This document shows, piece by piece, positions 9,513 through 17,546 of a DNA stretch of 31,556 bases. The notes under the pieces are model-generated. The model had not been told where the DNA came from and ran no database searches. It worked only from the letters and a program-made list of their open reading frames with translations. Position 1 is the stretch's first letter. Each line of letters opens with the position of its first letter. A program made the position numbers and the translations under genes. Source of the DNA: Candidatus Peribacteria bacterium (lineage in GTDB: Bacteria > Patescibacteria > JAEDAM01 > Absconditabacterales > Absconditicoccaceae); assembly GCA_031280545.1 (NCBI GenBank), contig JAITGP010000044.1:1-31556 (forward strand), given 5' to 3'.

Positions 9513-9908
9513 ATGAAAAAAACAGAAAAAACTTTCCAATCTTTATTGGAAGAACAGTATGAACGCATCGTAAATGCCAGAAAGTCTATTATTAAACGAC
9601 TTAAGAAAAGTAACAAGGAGCTAAAGGAGATTAATGCCGCGAATGAAGAACTCTTCCCTGAACGAGAAAGGAAAATAGCGGAAAACATCAACGTTCCCGT
9701 CCTGAGGAGTTATTACCATCTTCTGCTACTGCAAGCCGTTAAGATTCGGTATCAGATGAATATGGTGCAGTCGGATGTTCTCTGCTATTCTGGAGAACTT
9801 AGTTCTCTTTTAGCCGATCAATTTAAGCTCCTTGAAGAGCTATTAGGACTATCCAATCGATATGCCAAACTGATCCAAGAACGATTAAGTGAACTAGAAG
9901 AAAAGTAA
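9513..9908 (+). CDS. Small coiled-coil protein of unknown function
   Basis: 131 residues, TAA stop, no TGA codon (only two glycines). The protein is almost wholly helical: a basic and acidic coiled coil (QSLLEEQYERIVNARKSI, LKKSNKELKEINAANEEL), a Leu-rich middle (SYYHLLLLQAVKIRYQMN), and a C-terminal heptad run (LLEELLGLSNRYAKLIQERL). No signal peptide and no membrane segment. An in-frame ATG at 9381 would lie upstream of the promoter, so I use the ATG at 9513. The gene has a near-consensus promoter and a clean terminator, so it is probably a well-expressed single-gene unit. I recognise no family. Confidence 0.7.
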   Translation: MKKTEKTFQSLLEEQYERIVNARKSIIKRLKKSNKELKEINAANEELFPERERKIAENINVPVLRSYYHLLLLQAVKIRYQMNMVQSDVLCYSGELSSLLADQFKLLEELLGLSNRYAKLIQERLSELEEK

Positions 9909-9916
9909 AAAAACTG

Positions 9917-9982
9917 AAGCAATCATAAGTAAATTCGTATTCGTTTTCGGATGTATAGAGTTTAGTTCTGATTGCTTTTTTT
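9917..9982 (+). terminator. Terminator of the coiled-coil gene
   Basis: AAGCAATCA (9917-9925) pairs perfectly with TGATTGCTT (9969-9977), followed by a T run. The loop is about 43 bases, long for a terminator, so a small structured RNA is also possible. Confidence 0.65.
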
Positions 9983-10012
9983 GATTATCAGCATTTTTCT
10001 AAAAATTTTAAG

Positions 10013-10040
10013 TTGATTTTTTATCCTGATTGAGTATAAA
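10013..10040 (+). promoter_or_regulatory. Promoter of tRNA-Leu
   Basis: TTGATT (10013-10018), 16-bp spacer, TATAAA (10035-10040). The tRNA begins 17 bases after the -10 box. Confidence 0.65.
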
Positions 10041-10056
10041 CCATACAGTATATTGT

Positions 10057-10140
10057 GCCAGGGTGATGGAATTGGTAGACATGCTAGACTCAAAATCTGG
10101 TAACTTCACGGTTGTGTGGGTTCGAGTCCCATCCCTGGTA
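10057..10140 (+). tRNA. tRNA-Leu (anticodon CAA)
   Basis: Acceptor GCCAGGG pairs with CCCTGGT (first pair G-U), discriminator A at 10140, CCA not encoded. The anticodon stem CTAGA/TCTGG encloses CTCAAAA, so the anticodon is CAA, reading UUG. The T arm has GTGGGTTCGAGTCCCAT. A long variable arm (near TAACTTCACGGTTGTG) makes it a class II tRNA, as expected for Leu. The tRNA-Gly(UCA) needed for the recoded UGA is not in this window. Confidence 0.92.
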
Positions 10141-10147
10141 GGTATAT

Positions 10148-10176
10148 AAAAGCTCTCTTTAGGAGGTCTTTTTTTT
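10148..10176. terminator. Imperfect terminator after tRNA-Leu
   Basis: AGCTCTC-TTTA-GGAGGTCT is an imperfect hairpin with one mismatch, followed by a run of T. It also lies at the stop of the convergent PHP gene, though the T run favours the plus strand. Confidence 0.45.
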
Positions 10177-11161
10177 ATACTTCAGATTTTTCTTCTTCCT
10201 CTTCATCTTGCACGACTAAGACATTCTTATATTTCTCATATGCCTCTACAATAAAATCTGGTGCCTCATACTTGGGAAAAAGAGACTGCCCGAGCTGAAG
10301 TTTCACATGGGCTTGTTCAGCAATCTTTTCATTATTGGCGATTCGTTCGCTGATTTGCTCGTCTTTATATCCGTTATCCTCACAAATTTTTCTGATCTCT
10401 TCCTCGGTCATAATGTGATATTGCCCAGCGGGTTGTCTGCGAGCCACATCATACATCTTCATATTATCCTTGATCGCCAATGCCATTTCCCACGTTTTTT
10501 TATCTTCTTTTTCTGGATAAAAGTAGTTGTTATTTACGATACAAGGAGTATCCGTCTTCCTAGAAAGATGAAGCAAAAACTGATTAATCTTTGGCAATTC
10601 AGCAAAAATATGCTCATCCTGAGCGGTAATTTCCAAATAACAGTTTCCTGGAAACAACTCTTGAAGCATCTGATGAATCTCCAAAATATTGTCCTCGGTT
10701 TCCCCAGCGTTGATCATCTTCCCAATCCAGCTTTCAATTCCTCCATAAAACACAATCAAACCTTCACTATATTGTTTCAAAACGTTAAAATCGATTTTAG
10801 GCTTGTCCTGAAGCCCTTCTTGATTGGCAAACGAGGTCAGCACCATTAAATTATAATACCCAGGATCCGAATACGCTATCAAGCAAATATTCCCAATCGT
10901 CTTCCCCAAGTGAATACTTTTAATATCCAGCACAAATCCCAGCTCTACCCCACTAATAGCGTTGAGTCCTTTCCCATCAGGGCTTTCCTTGGCGGTATCT
11001 TTTGCAGACAGATAAAAAGCAGGCACTCCATACATCGCATAGTAGTCAGTGATCGCGATAGCAGGTAGTCAGCGTTTTACTGCTTTTTTTACAATATTTT
11101 TGGGATGACTAATCGCTTCCAAGAAGGAGAAAGTGCTATGTCCATGAAGAGGGATATACAT
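10175..11161 (-). CDS. Stand-alone PHP domain resembling the N-terminus of DNA polymerase III alpha
   Basis: 328 residues, one TGA = Gly (in KRGLPAIAITD), TAA stop. MYIPLHGHSTFSFLEAISHPKNIV (in parts LHGHSTFSFLE, AIAITDYYAMYG) follows the DnaE PHP order: HxH strand, alternating helices, ITDxxxMYGxxxFY, a GYYNLMVLTS segment, LFPGNCYLEI, LPKINQFLL, and a helix like MTEEEIRKIC. It stops just where the polymerase core of DnaE would begin, ending in an acidic tail. Some metal-ligand positions differ: TDH is TDY, and the usual NDVHY is NNNYFY. This suggests a detached, probably inactive PHP module that may bind a separate polymerase subunit. A true independent PHP protein is the alternative. Promoter 11200-11227. 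Confidence 0.8.
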
Positions 11162-11199
11162 TATAGTCGGGAAAAAGATAAAGAAATAAAGATATTTTT

Positions 11200-11227
11200 A
11201 CTATAGTGGTTTCATTCAGCTTTTCAA
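11200..11227 (-). promoter_or_regulatory. Promoter of the PHP-domain gene
   Basis: On the minus strand TTGAAA (11227-11222), 16-bp spacer, TATAGT (11205-11200). The start codon at 11161 is about 40 bases downstream. Confidence 0.6.
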
Positions 11228-11288
11228 GCTAATTGGAAATGTTTTTAAAAAAATGGAAAGAAAAATCTGAAAGAAAGTGCTCAGTTTT

Positions 11289-11317
11289 TTGCAAAATTTC
11301 CCATTTTCAAGTATACT
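11289..11317 (+). promoter_or_regulatory. Promoter of the acidic unknown gene
   Basis: TTGCAA within TTTTTTGCAAAAT (11289-11294), 17-bp spacer, TATACT (11312-11317). The same TTTTTTGC plus TATACT pattern precedes pilT and the split kinase. Confidence 0.65.
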
Positions 11318-11355
11318 TAGAGCGTACGTTTTATTTTACTTTATGATGTATTGCA

Positions 11356-12201
11356 ATGAAATACCAGTATTATGCTAAAGATCCCAGAGAAACACAAGAG
11401 TACCATTATCCTGCTCCTGCTTCTGGTCAAGGGATAGGAAGAAAGTCCGATGAATTACTTGGAACACTTAATGAGAATGGAGAATGGGAAGAAAAAACTT
11501 CACTCCATCCAATTGAAAAAATTTCCGATGAGGGGAGCCGAGAGGATGAATTAATCGCACAGATTGATAGCGATAATGATGAATATTACACTCGTGCTGA
11601 TGAAGCAGAAGTAGATGCTGAAACTCTTCTTCCGCGTCGCAATAGGTTCCGCAATGGGAAATCACCAAGTGATGCAACTCCTGTGGTAGAAGATGATCTA
11701 TTGGCAGTGATGTCTTCAGATGATCCAGAGATCGAGAACTATTCCGGATATGTCCTAAAAGATGGGGCAAGGCAAGAAGGAAAACCATTAAGTGAAAATT
11801 CTCTTGAGGATGAAAGTATTCTCTCTACTGCTGAATCTCGCAAAAGGCTCACGGAAAAAAAAGGTAAAGATTGGGAGGATGATCGTTTTAGATATCCAAA
11901 ATTTTACCAAACTAAAAAAGAAAAACAAAAAACTCGTATTGATAAAACAACTGCAACTTTTGATGAGCCTGTTATACCTGAATATCTGGATGTAGTATTA
12001 GAAGACGAGACTACTCAGGGGGAGAAAGAAAAATCTCCAAAGGTAAAGACAACGATTCGTTCCAATAGAGATCGACAACATGGTAGAGGGAGAAAATCTA
12101 CTAACTATATAGATGGGAAAGACCATCCAACTAAATCAGAGAGAAGAGATGCTCACGTGCAGGAGCATGAAATCGTAAAACAGTATAATCGTGCAGCTTA
12201 G
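11356..12201 (+). CDS. Acidic, probably disordered protein of unknown function
   Basis: 281 residues, TAG stop, no TGA. The sequence is rich in Asp, Glu, Lys, Arg and Ser with few hydrophobic stretches (DNDEYYTRADEAEVDAE, VVEDDLLAVMSSDDPEIEN). The C-terminal third is basic (RSNRDRQHGRGRKS, TKSERRDAHVQEHEIVKQYN). No signal peptide, no membrane segment, no motif I know. The pattern of an acidic N-terminal part and a basic tail suggests a disordered, perhaps nucleic-acid-binding or scaffold protein, but that is only inference. The 3' end overlaps the convergent HAD gene by four bases. Confidence 0.75.
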   Translation: MKYQYYAKDPRETQEYHYPAPASGQGIGRKSDELLGTLNENGEWEEKTSLHPIEKISDEGSREDELIAQIDSDNDEYYTRADEAEVDAETLLPRRNRFRNGKSPSDATPVVEDDLLAVMSSDDPEIENYSGYVLKDGARQEGKPLSENSLEDESILSTAESRKRLTEKKGKDWEDDRFRYPKFYQTKKEKQKTRIDKTTATFDEPVIPEYLDVVLEDETTQGEKEKSPKVKTTIRSNRDRQHGRGRKSTNYIDGKDHPTKSERRDAHVQEHEIVKQYNRAA

Positions 12202-12875
12202 CCCTTCTTCTCTAATACTTCCAAAAGGTCTGATAAACAAGAAATGCTGAGATATCCTGGATATTGCTGGATTCCAGCATTTTTTCTATCGATTAAGATT
12301 CCCTGCATTTGCGAAAGCTTCGCTCCTTTTACATCAGATTTTAAGCTATTCCCTACCATTGCCATCTCTTGCGTTGGAATCCCACTAATTTCTGCGAGAT
12401 GTTGAAAAAGGGCAGGATCTGGTTTTTTAAGCTGTTCTTCACAAGAAAAAAGCTCATAGTCAAAGAGTCCTGAAAGCTGTTTATGCACAGGATCCACATA
12501 AGGTTGAGCGAGATTAGAAACACAAGCAGTCTTGTATCCCTGTTGTTTTACTTTCTCCAAGGTGCTGATGGTATCAGGATACGGGACAATCGAATCAAGC
12601 TCTAATGCGAGATTACGATAAAAAATAGAAAAAAGCTGTTCCTTTTCTGGTCCCTTACGAAAGAGTGCCTCTGGGTAGAGCACTGCAATAATCTCTTCTA
12701 AGGGAGCAGAGGAGGTAATCAAAGCGTTTTTTAACTGTTTCTGAGTATCTACAATATGTAAATTACGAAAAAGCTGTTTGTAGGGATTATCGAGATTCTT
12801 GATTTCCAAACACGTATCATAGATATCAAAAGCAATAAGCTTGGGAGTGGCATTCATGATGAGGATGGTAGACAT
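12198..12875 (-). CDS. HAD-superfamily hydrolase
   Basis: 225 residues, TAA stop, no TGA. Haloacid-dehalogenase fold phosphatase: motif I is FDIYDTCLE (DxYDT, near 16-24), motif II CVSNLA, the Lys motif KKPDPALF, and motif IV MVGNSLKSDVKGAK. The helical cap lies between motifs I and II, as in C1-cap phosphatases. Motif IV has GN in place of the common GD, while the later Asp (KSD) is kept, so activity is probable but not certain. Substrate unknown; small phosphorylated metabolites are usual for this group. The two upstream Met codons (residues 1 and 7) are both possible starts. The gene stands alone. Confidence 0.88.
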   Translation of the reverse strand: MSTILIMNATPKLIAFDIYDTCLEIKNLDNPYKQLFRNLHIVDTQKQLKNALITSSAPLEEIIAVLYPEALFRKGPEKEQLFSIFYRNLALELDSIVPYPDTISTLEKVKQQGYKTACVSNLAQPYVDPVHKQLSGLFDYELFSCEEQLKKPDPALFQHLAEISGIPTQEMAMVGNSLKSDVKGAKLSQMQGILIDRKNAGIQQYPGYLSISCLSDLLEVLEKKG

Positions 12876-12919
12876 TTTAGGAGAAATTGCAAGAAAAAAT
12901 CTGATAAAAAAAAAGCTGC

Positions 12920-12947
12920 TTGAAAAAAATCCCGCAAACGATATGCT
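12920..12947 (+). promoter_or_regulatory. Promoter of rarA
   Basis: TTGAAA (12920-12925), 16-bp spacer, TATGCT (12942-12947). The rarA ATG follows 34 bases later with no Shine-Dalgarno site. Confidence 0.55.
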
Positions 12948-12981
12948 TAAGTAAATGATTTATCCTTAATCGCTTACCCAA

Positions 12982-14253
12982 ATGCCACAGCCACTCGCTT
13001 TCGCTCTTCGTCCCACCTCTTTGGAAAATATGGTTGGGCAGGAAACCATCCGTCAAACTATAAAATCTTTCCTAGAAAAAGGACAGGTTCCCTCAATGAT
13101 TTTCCGAGGGCCTCCAGGATGTGGAAAGACTACTTTAGCCCATGTCCTTTCCTCCGAATTACAGGCAGATTTTTTTGAACTTTCGGGAGTAAAGAGCAAA
13201 AAGGAGGATCTGACAGCGATCATAGAGCATGCAGAAAAAAATAAAGCCTATGGGAAAAGGACGGTCCTCTTCCTAGATGAAATCCATCGTCGAAACAAGG
13301 CTCAGCAGGACGCTCTCCTTCCCTTCGTGGAAAGTGGACTCATCACCTTAATCGGTGCCACCACCGAAAATCCCTCTTTCACCATAAATAACGCCTTGCT
13401 CTCTCGTGCGAAAGTACTCGTTTTTGAGCCATTAAAAGAAGAGGATATTGTGCAATTTTTTGAGAACAATTATTCTCGTATTGTATCATTCCGAATGCAG
13501 TGAGGAATCCAGAACAATAACCATCCATTGGATTCTTCGTCGTCTTTGCTTCCTCAGAATGACGTAAACGTTTCTCTCACCTCAGAAATCTTTCAAACCA
13601 TCGCTTCCCTCGCCAATGGCGACCTCCGTAACGCCTGCAACCTTCTGGAAGCCTCCATGATGATGTCCAAAGACGGAGAAATCACACCAGAAATCATCCA
13701 GCAAGCCTTTGGAAAACCCATGTACTACGATCGTGATGGCGAGGAACACTACAATATCATTTCCGCTGTGCATAAGTCGCTCCGTGATAGTGATCCTCAT
13801 GCAGCCTGCTACTGGATCCAGAGAATGTTGGCAGGAGGGGAAGATCCGCGTTTTATCGCTCGTCGTTTACTCCGTTTTGCTTCCGAAGACATTTGACCCG
13901 CAGACAATAACGCCCTCCTCCTCGCAAATCAGGTCTATGACGCAGTACTAAAAATCTGAATGCCAGAGTGTAGAGTATTCCTCTTTCAGCTAGCCTTATA
14001 TCTCGCAAAAGCCCCCAAAAATAACACCACCTACAAAATTGACCAAGCAACGATGAAAGACGTAGAGGAATTCTGAAATCTGCCTGTTCCTTTGGTGATT
14101 CGTAATGCTCCCACCAAGATGATGGAGGAATTGGGATACGGTTCCTGATATGTCTACGCTCATAATAATGAAGCGGGTCGCCAAACCGATGGTACGATTA
14201 AGACGGAGAATCAGCATTTTCCTGACGAGTTAAAAGGAAAAAAATATTTCTAG
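12982..14253 (+). CDS. rarA: Replication-associated recombination ATPase RarA (MgsA)
   Basis: 423 residues with five TGA = Gly, TAG stop. RarA is an AAA+ clamp-loader-like ATPase acting at stalled replication forks. Features: [11 protein letters not shown], Walker [10 protein letters not shown] (43-51), Walker [10 protein letters not shown] (near 95-103), sensor 1 GATTENPSF, then the C-terminal tetramerisation region ([22 protein letters not shown] in two parts: [25 protein letters not shown]) and a C-terminal HNNEAG...[10 protein letters not shown]. Residues about 170-194 ([23 protein letters not shown]) are an insertion encoded by a palindromic element at 13486-13563, placed after the ATPase core. 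The Arg following the Walker B His is doubled (HRRN). Confidence 0.95.
13486..13563. repeat. Palindromic element, family A, copy 3 (in frame in rarA)
   Basis: TCATTCCGAATGCAGTGAGG...AATCCAG on the left and TTGGATTCTTCGTCG...CTCAGAATGAC on the right are inverted arms, 78 bases in total (a multiple of three). The element is translated in frame and adds about 25 residues to RarA, one of them a TGA glycine. Confidence 0.85.
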
Positions 14254-14289
14254 AGGGTTTTTTTTGATTCTCTATTGACGATGAAAAAA

Positions 14290-14323
14290 ATCTCATTTAG
14301 AATAAAATCTCATTTAGAATAAA
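14290..14323. repeat. Tandem duplication, two 17-base units
   Basis: Unit ATCTCATTTAGAATAAA is repeated exactly twice, head to tail. The second unit holds the stop codon of the APH-like kinase gene (minus strand), so the duplication copied the gene's 3' end. Confidence 0.85.
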
Positions 14324-15261
14324 ATGTGCATTCCCTCTAAGATGCGTTGTTTGGTGGTAACATCTCGATCAAGGAATTTTTGGAGCAGAGGAGAAAAGTG
14401 TAAATAAACCGTTCGTATTCTTCATAGTTCCACATATTGTTTGATATCTGGATCTTCTGAAACGGATAGATATATCTTATAAAACAATTCGATAAAATGC
14501 TGATATTTTTCCTCACCTGTGGTATAGAAAGCTATTTCTAAATTGGCGATAAAGGTTCAAATATCGATTCAAGCTTCTCCGTATCCTAGTCTAGAGAAAT
14601 CAATAAAAAATACCTCCTTTCCGTCATAAATCATATTCCCATTCCAGAAATCTCCGTGTAGGGTAGTAATTCTTTGAGGTTTTCAGGTTTCTACAAAAAT
14701 AAAATATTGTTGCATCAGCAGTTGTATGAGATTTTGAAGAATCTCTCTATCAGCAGGGGTAATTGGATAATTCTCATAAATGGAAAAGGAGAGTTCCTGA
14801 TGAGTTAGTACTTCTCTTCCTGAGCGGAGGTACTTCCCTTTCTGTTCGGAAATAGGTACTTTTTTTTGTGTTACCTGTCTGCCTGCTTTATGGATTTCCC
14901 CAATTTTTGTAGCGATGATCTCAATGAGATTTTCATCCAAATTTCCCAAGGAGTGTAAAAGATCTCCCTTTTTAAACTCTTGGAGATGATAAAATTTTCC
15001 TTCTCGTTGAAATACTCCAAAGGATTTTACGTGATTCACTTCTTCAGCATTGAGATACATCAAATGGGAAAATTCAAAAGATCTTCTGATATCGGAAAGA
15101 TATTCAAATCATGGCGTCCCTATGGTAGCGTTTCTCAGGACATACTCACCTTTCTTTCCTATTACTTTCTGGGTACTAGAACAGAATCCACTGGAAAGTG
15201 GTTCAAGAGAAATAATTTCGTCTGAAGTCAACTGGGTAATCTTGGTGTTTAAGGTTTCCAT
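14314..15261 (-). CDS. Aminoglycoside phosphotransferase / choline kinase-like kinase
   Basis: 315 residues, five TGA = Gly, TAA stop. The APH fold is shown by the catalytic loop LHGDFWNGNMIYDG (HGDxxxxN) and the metal motif VFFIDFSRLGYGEAGIDIG in the C-terminal lobe. An N-lobe with LSSGFCSST and GEYVLRNATIGTPGFEYL fits the ATP-binding part of small-molecule kinases. The phosphate acceptor is not known; antibiotic resistance need not be implied, since many such kinases act on sugars, choline or other metabolites. The ATG directly follows the TAA of the upstream histidine phosphatase (TAAATG), so translation is probably coupled. An alternative TTG start further in would cut the N-lobe. Confidence 0.88.
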
Positions 15262-16050
15262 TTATACTTGTAGGTATCATAAAAATTTATCGTCTACCTT
15301 ACAAAACTCTCCTGGTTGCTGCCCTTTAGTGGCATAGTTGTCTTTCTTTACATAGATTCGATCGGTAAACGCTTGGTGAGATACTATAAATAAAAAGGTC
15401 TCGTTATCAACAGCATTTAAAATTCTTGTTAAATCCCTTTGGCTCCTTTCGGTTATCTCTTGATAAGTTTCTACTTCTGTTATACGTTCTTTTAATCCAA
15501 GTTTTTCTAGATATTCACTATCCACTTTTCTATAATATCCTTCAAAAAAATAATTAGTATTGGAGAGATTGTTGGGGTTGGTGATAGACTTATCTACTTC
15601 ATATTCTTTGTCTCACCAAGTAAACGTCCCTCAGTTTGCGAAAGCATTTAGCATGGGTCGATGAAAATTCCTCACTTCCTCTAACTGTTCTACTAGAGAT
15701 ATAGAATCTATGAATATTCCTCTTTTTTCTAAAGCTTCGAGTAAAATCTTCCCAGTTTCCATAGTTCTTCCAAAGGGAGAGATCCAGATTCTGATTTTTT
15801 TATCTTTAAGTGTTTCCCTGTTTTCCTCCAAGTAGGTTTCAATATTCTGTTTTAACTCCTGAATTTTATCTTCTCTCAGGTCTAGAAATTTCTCAGAAAG
15901 CTGTTTAAAATCTGCTATCTGATGCTTTTTATTGGAAAATTTGGTTTGGGGAGGAGTTATTTTTTGATTTATATACTTAGCTGGTGCGTGTCTTAGTATT
16001 GCACCTTTATCCGTATTTGTAATGTCTGTATCAGTAAGGTTGGGCTTCAT
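15262..16050 (-). CDS. Histidine phosphatase family protein
   Basis: 262 residues, three TGA = Gly, TAA stop. The catalytic RH motif is ILRHAPAKYI (near 19-28); the second part of the pocket is SPFGRTMETGKILLEALE; the second catalytic His is in VSHQAFTD near the C-terminus. These are the marks of the phosphoglycerate-mutase-like (histidine phosphatase) superfamily. Between the two halves is an insertion with NPNNLSNTNYFFEGYY. The substrate may be a phosphorylated sugar or nucleotide. I start at the ATG at 16050, behind a TATAAT box ten bases upstream; an upstream TTG would extend it by 15 residues. It sits between murL and the APH-like kinase, all on the minus strand. Confidence 0.85.
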
Positions 16051-16128
16051 GAGATCTAGAATTATAGAATAAATGCGTATTACAGTTGGTCCCAAAATTG
16101 AGGGTAAGTTTTCATAGATATGATGATA

Positions 16129-17433
16129 TTAATCTAATAAATCTGATTTGAGGGTTCTGATTTTTTCTACTCCGAGAGAGGAGGAAATCCCTTCTCAGAG
16201 GGTTTTAATTTCCTTTTCTTCCTCCAGAAATCCAAATGCACTTACGAGCTGTAATGCGAGGATCATTTCTTCATTCGTCCCTACACACTCAAAAGGCTTG
16301 CAACCCTCGACCCCAAGCAGTTCGCGAAAGAGCGGGAGTAGCGTTTCATCAGCGAAGAGATTTTTATTGAAAATCCCGTTGACCACCTCTGCCGATAAAA
16401 ATGCCCTCATCATCGTGTAGACGAACGCACATTTGGGACATTTCCCACACCAAAGGTCATTCCCAGATAATTGAGACCCAGAAATATGAAAATTTCTATT
16501 ACAAGAGGAAAAAGAATAAAAATACTGAGGATAGTTGCAGAATTCTTGCACAATACGCAGTTCGCTTCGAGGACGTAGAATCGAGTAATAGCTGGTTTCT
16601 TCACTAATTTCTCTTTTTACATACGCTTGAAATGCAAGCTCAAATTCTTCGCTTTTGGATCGCTGATGATTGATCTCTACCCCATCTAGGAGCATATTCC
16701 CTACATTCGCAGACTTTTCATTGGAGAGAACAATTTCATTGAATCCATACAGATATGCTGTCAAAAGAGAGATAAAAGACAGAATCCCCGTAATCGGAAC
16801 GTGCCCGTTATACCACTCTCAGCTTTTATTCATTTCGAAAAGCTTCGGATCAAGCTGGCGGATTTGAATGATTCTTTCCGCATCAACCTTGCTAGCAGCG
16901 AGTGCATGTAAAGGCAGATCTCCCATACTTCGGAGCGTGAAAGGTTTCCCTTGCTGTTTGAGAAGTTCTACACTGACCAAAGAGTCTTTTCCCCCTCAGA
17001 AGAAAAGGAGAGCATTGGAAGGTGTTGGGACTGGTCTTGTACCTGTCCTAGAATGTGATGGAAGAAGCGATTGTTTAACAGCAAATCTAGCCACCTCCTT
17101 CGGTGATAACCCATTTACCACCATAAATTCCCCCAATCCATTCAGATAAAATTTCTTCCAAAAATTCAGCATTTCTTCATCTCGCCAATCAGGGACAATG
17201 ATTTCTGCTTTCGGAAAAAGTTTATAATAAGAAATCCCAATCGCGATATGAATATGTTTCAAGAACGTATCGATAATAGTATCATCCAAATCAGCTTTTC
17301 CCTCTTTTATGGGTGTAGCAAAATTCACTGTTTCCGTAAAAAACTCTTCATCAAAACGATAAGTAAAGCTTGCCTGGAGAGACACTTTATCAAAACTATA
17401 AGAATGAAAACTGAACGTCAAAAAAGATCTCAT
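16129..17433 (-). CDS. murL: UDP-N-acetylmuramoyl-L-alanyl-L-glutamate epimerase-like protein
   Basis: 434 residues, three TGA = Gly, TAA stop. MurL turns UDP-MurNAc-L-Ala-L-Glu into the D-Glu form and works after MurD2. Recognised by order of motifs: a PP-loop-like FFGGKDSLVSVELL, NGHVPITGILSF, an FNEIVLSNEKSANVGN strand, INHQRSKSEEFE, RPRSELRIVQEF, and a C-terminal SCNRNF...WCGKCPKCAFVY. The first Gly of GGKDS is TGA. A short insertion (HSRTGTRPVPTPS) just before the PP-loop is encoded by the palindrome at 17027-17048. This is a known but minority route to D-Glu; the matching murD2 is not in the window. Probable first gene of a three-gene minus-strand operon. Assignment rests on my memory of the family. 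Confidence 0.78.
17027..17048. repeat. Short palindrome, family B, copy 2 (in frame in murL)
   Basis: The 22-base imperfect hairpin has core GGTCTTGTACC and sits in frame within murL. It encodes part of HSRTGTRPVPTPS between the N-terminal domain and the PP-loop. Its relative is at 596-617. Confidence 0.55.
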
Positions 17434-17475
17434 CGCGAAGTAAGAGTAAATCGTAAGAGAAGTATAGACAAAGGC

Positions 17476-17492
17476 GAGCTTATTTCAAGCTC
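17476..17492. promoter_or_regulatory. Inverted repeat in the murL/ruvB divergent gap
   Basis: GAGCTT-ATTTC-AAGCTC is a perfect 6-bp hairpin with a 5-base loop between the divergent starts of murL (17433) and ruvB (17547). It could be an operator or a leader hairpin; no T run follows. Confidence 0.35.
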
Positions 17493-17546
17493 TTCTCATT
17501 GCATAAACTCCTTGCATTTTTCTCTCAATTCCATAAACCCATCAGT

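Noticed and set aside
14290..14323. CRISPR-like direct repeats
   Set aside because: Only two units and no spacer; a simple tandem duplication. No CRISPR array or cas gene was seen anywhere in the window.
16051..16095. Upstream TTG start for the histidine phosphatase
   Set aside because: The added residues match nothing and overlap a TATAAT box; the ATG at 16050 fits better, though it is not proven.
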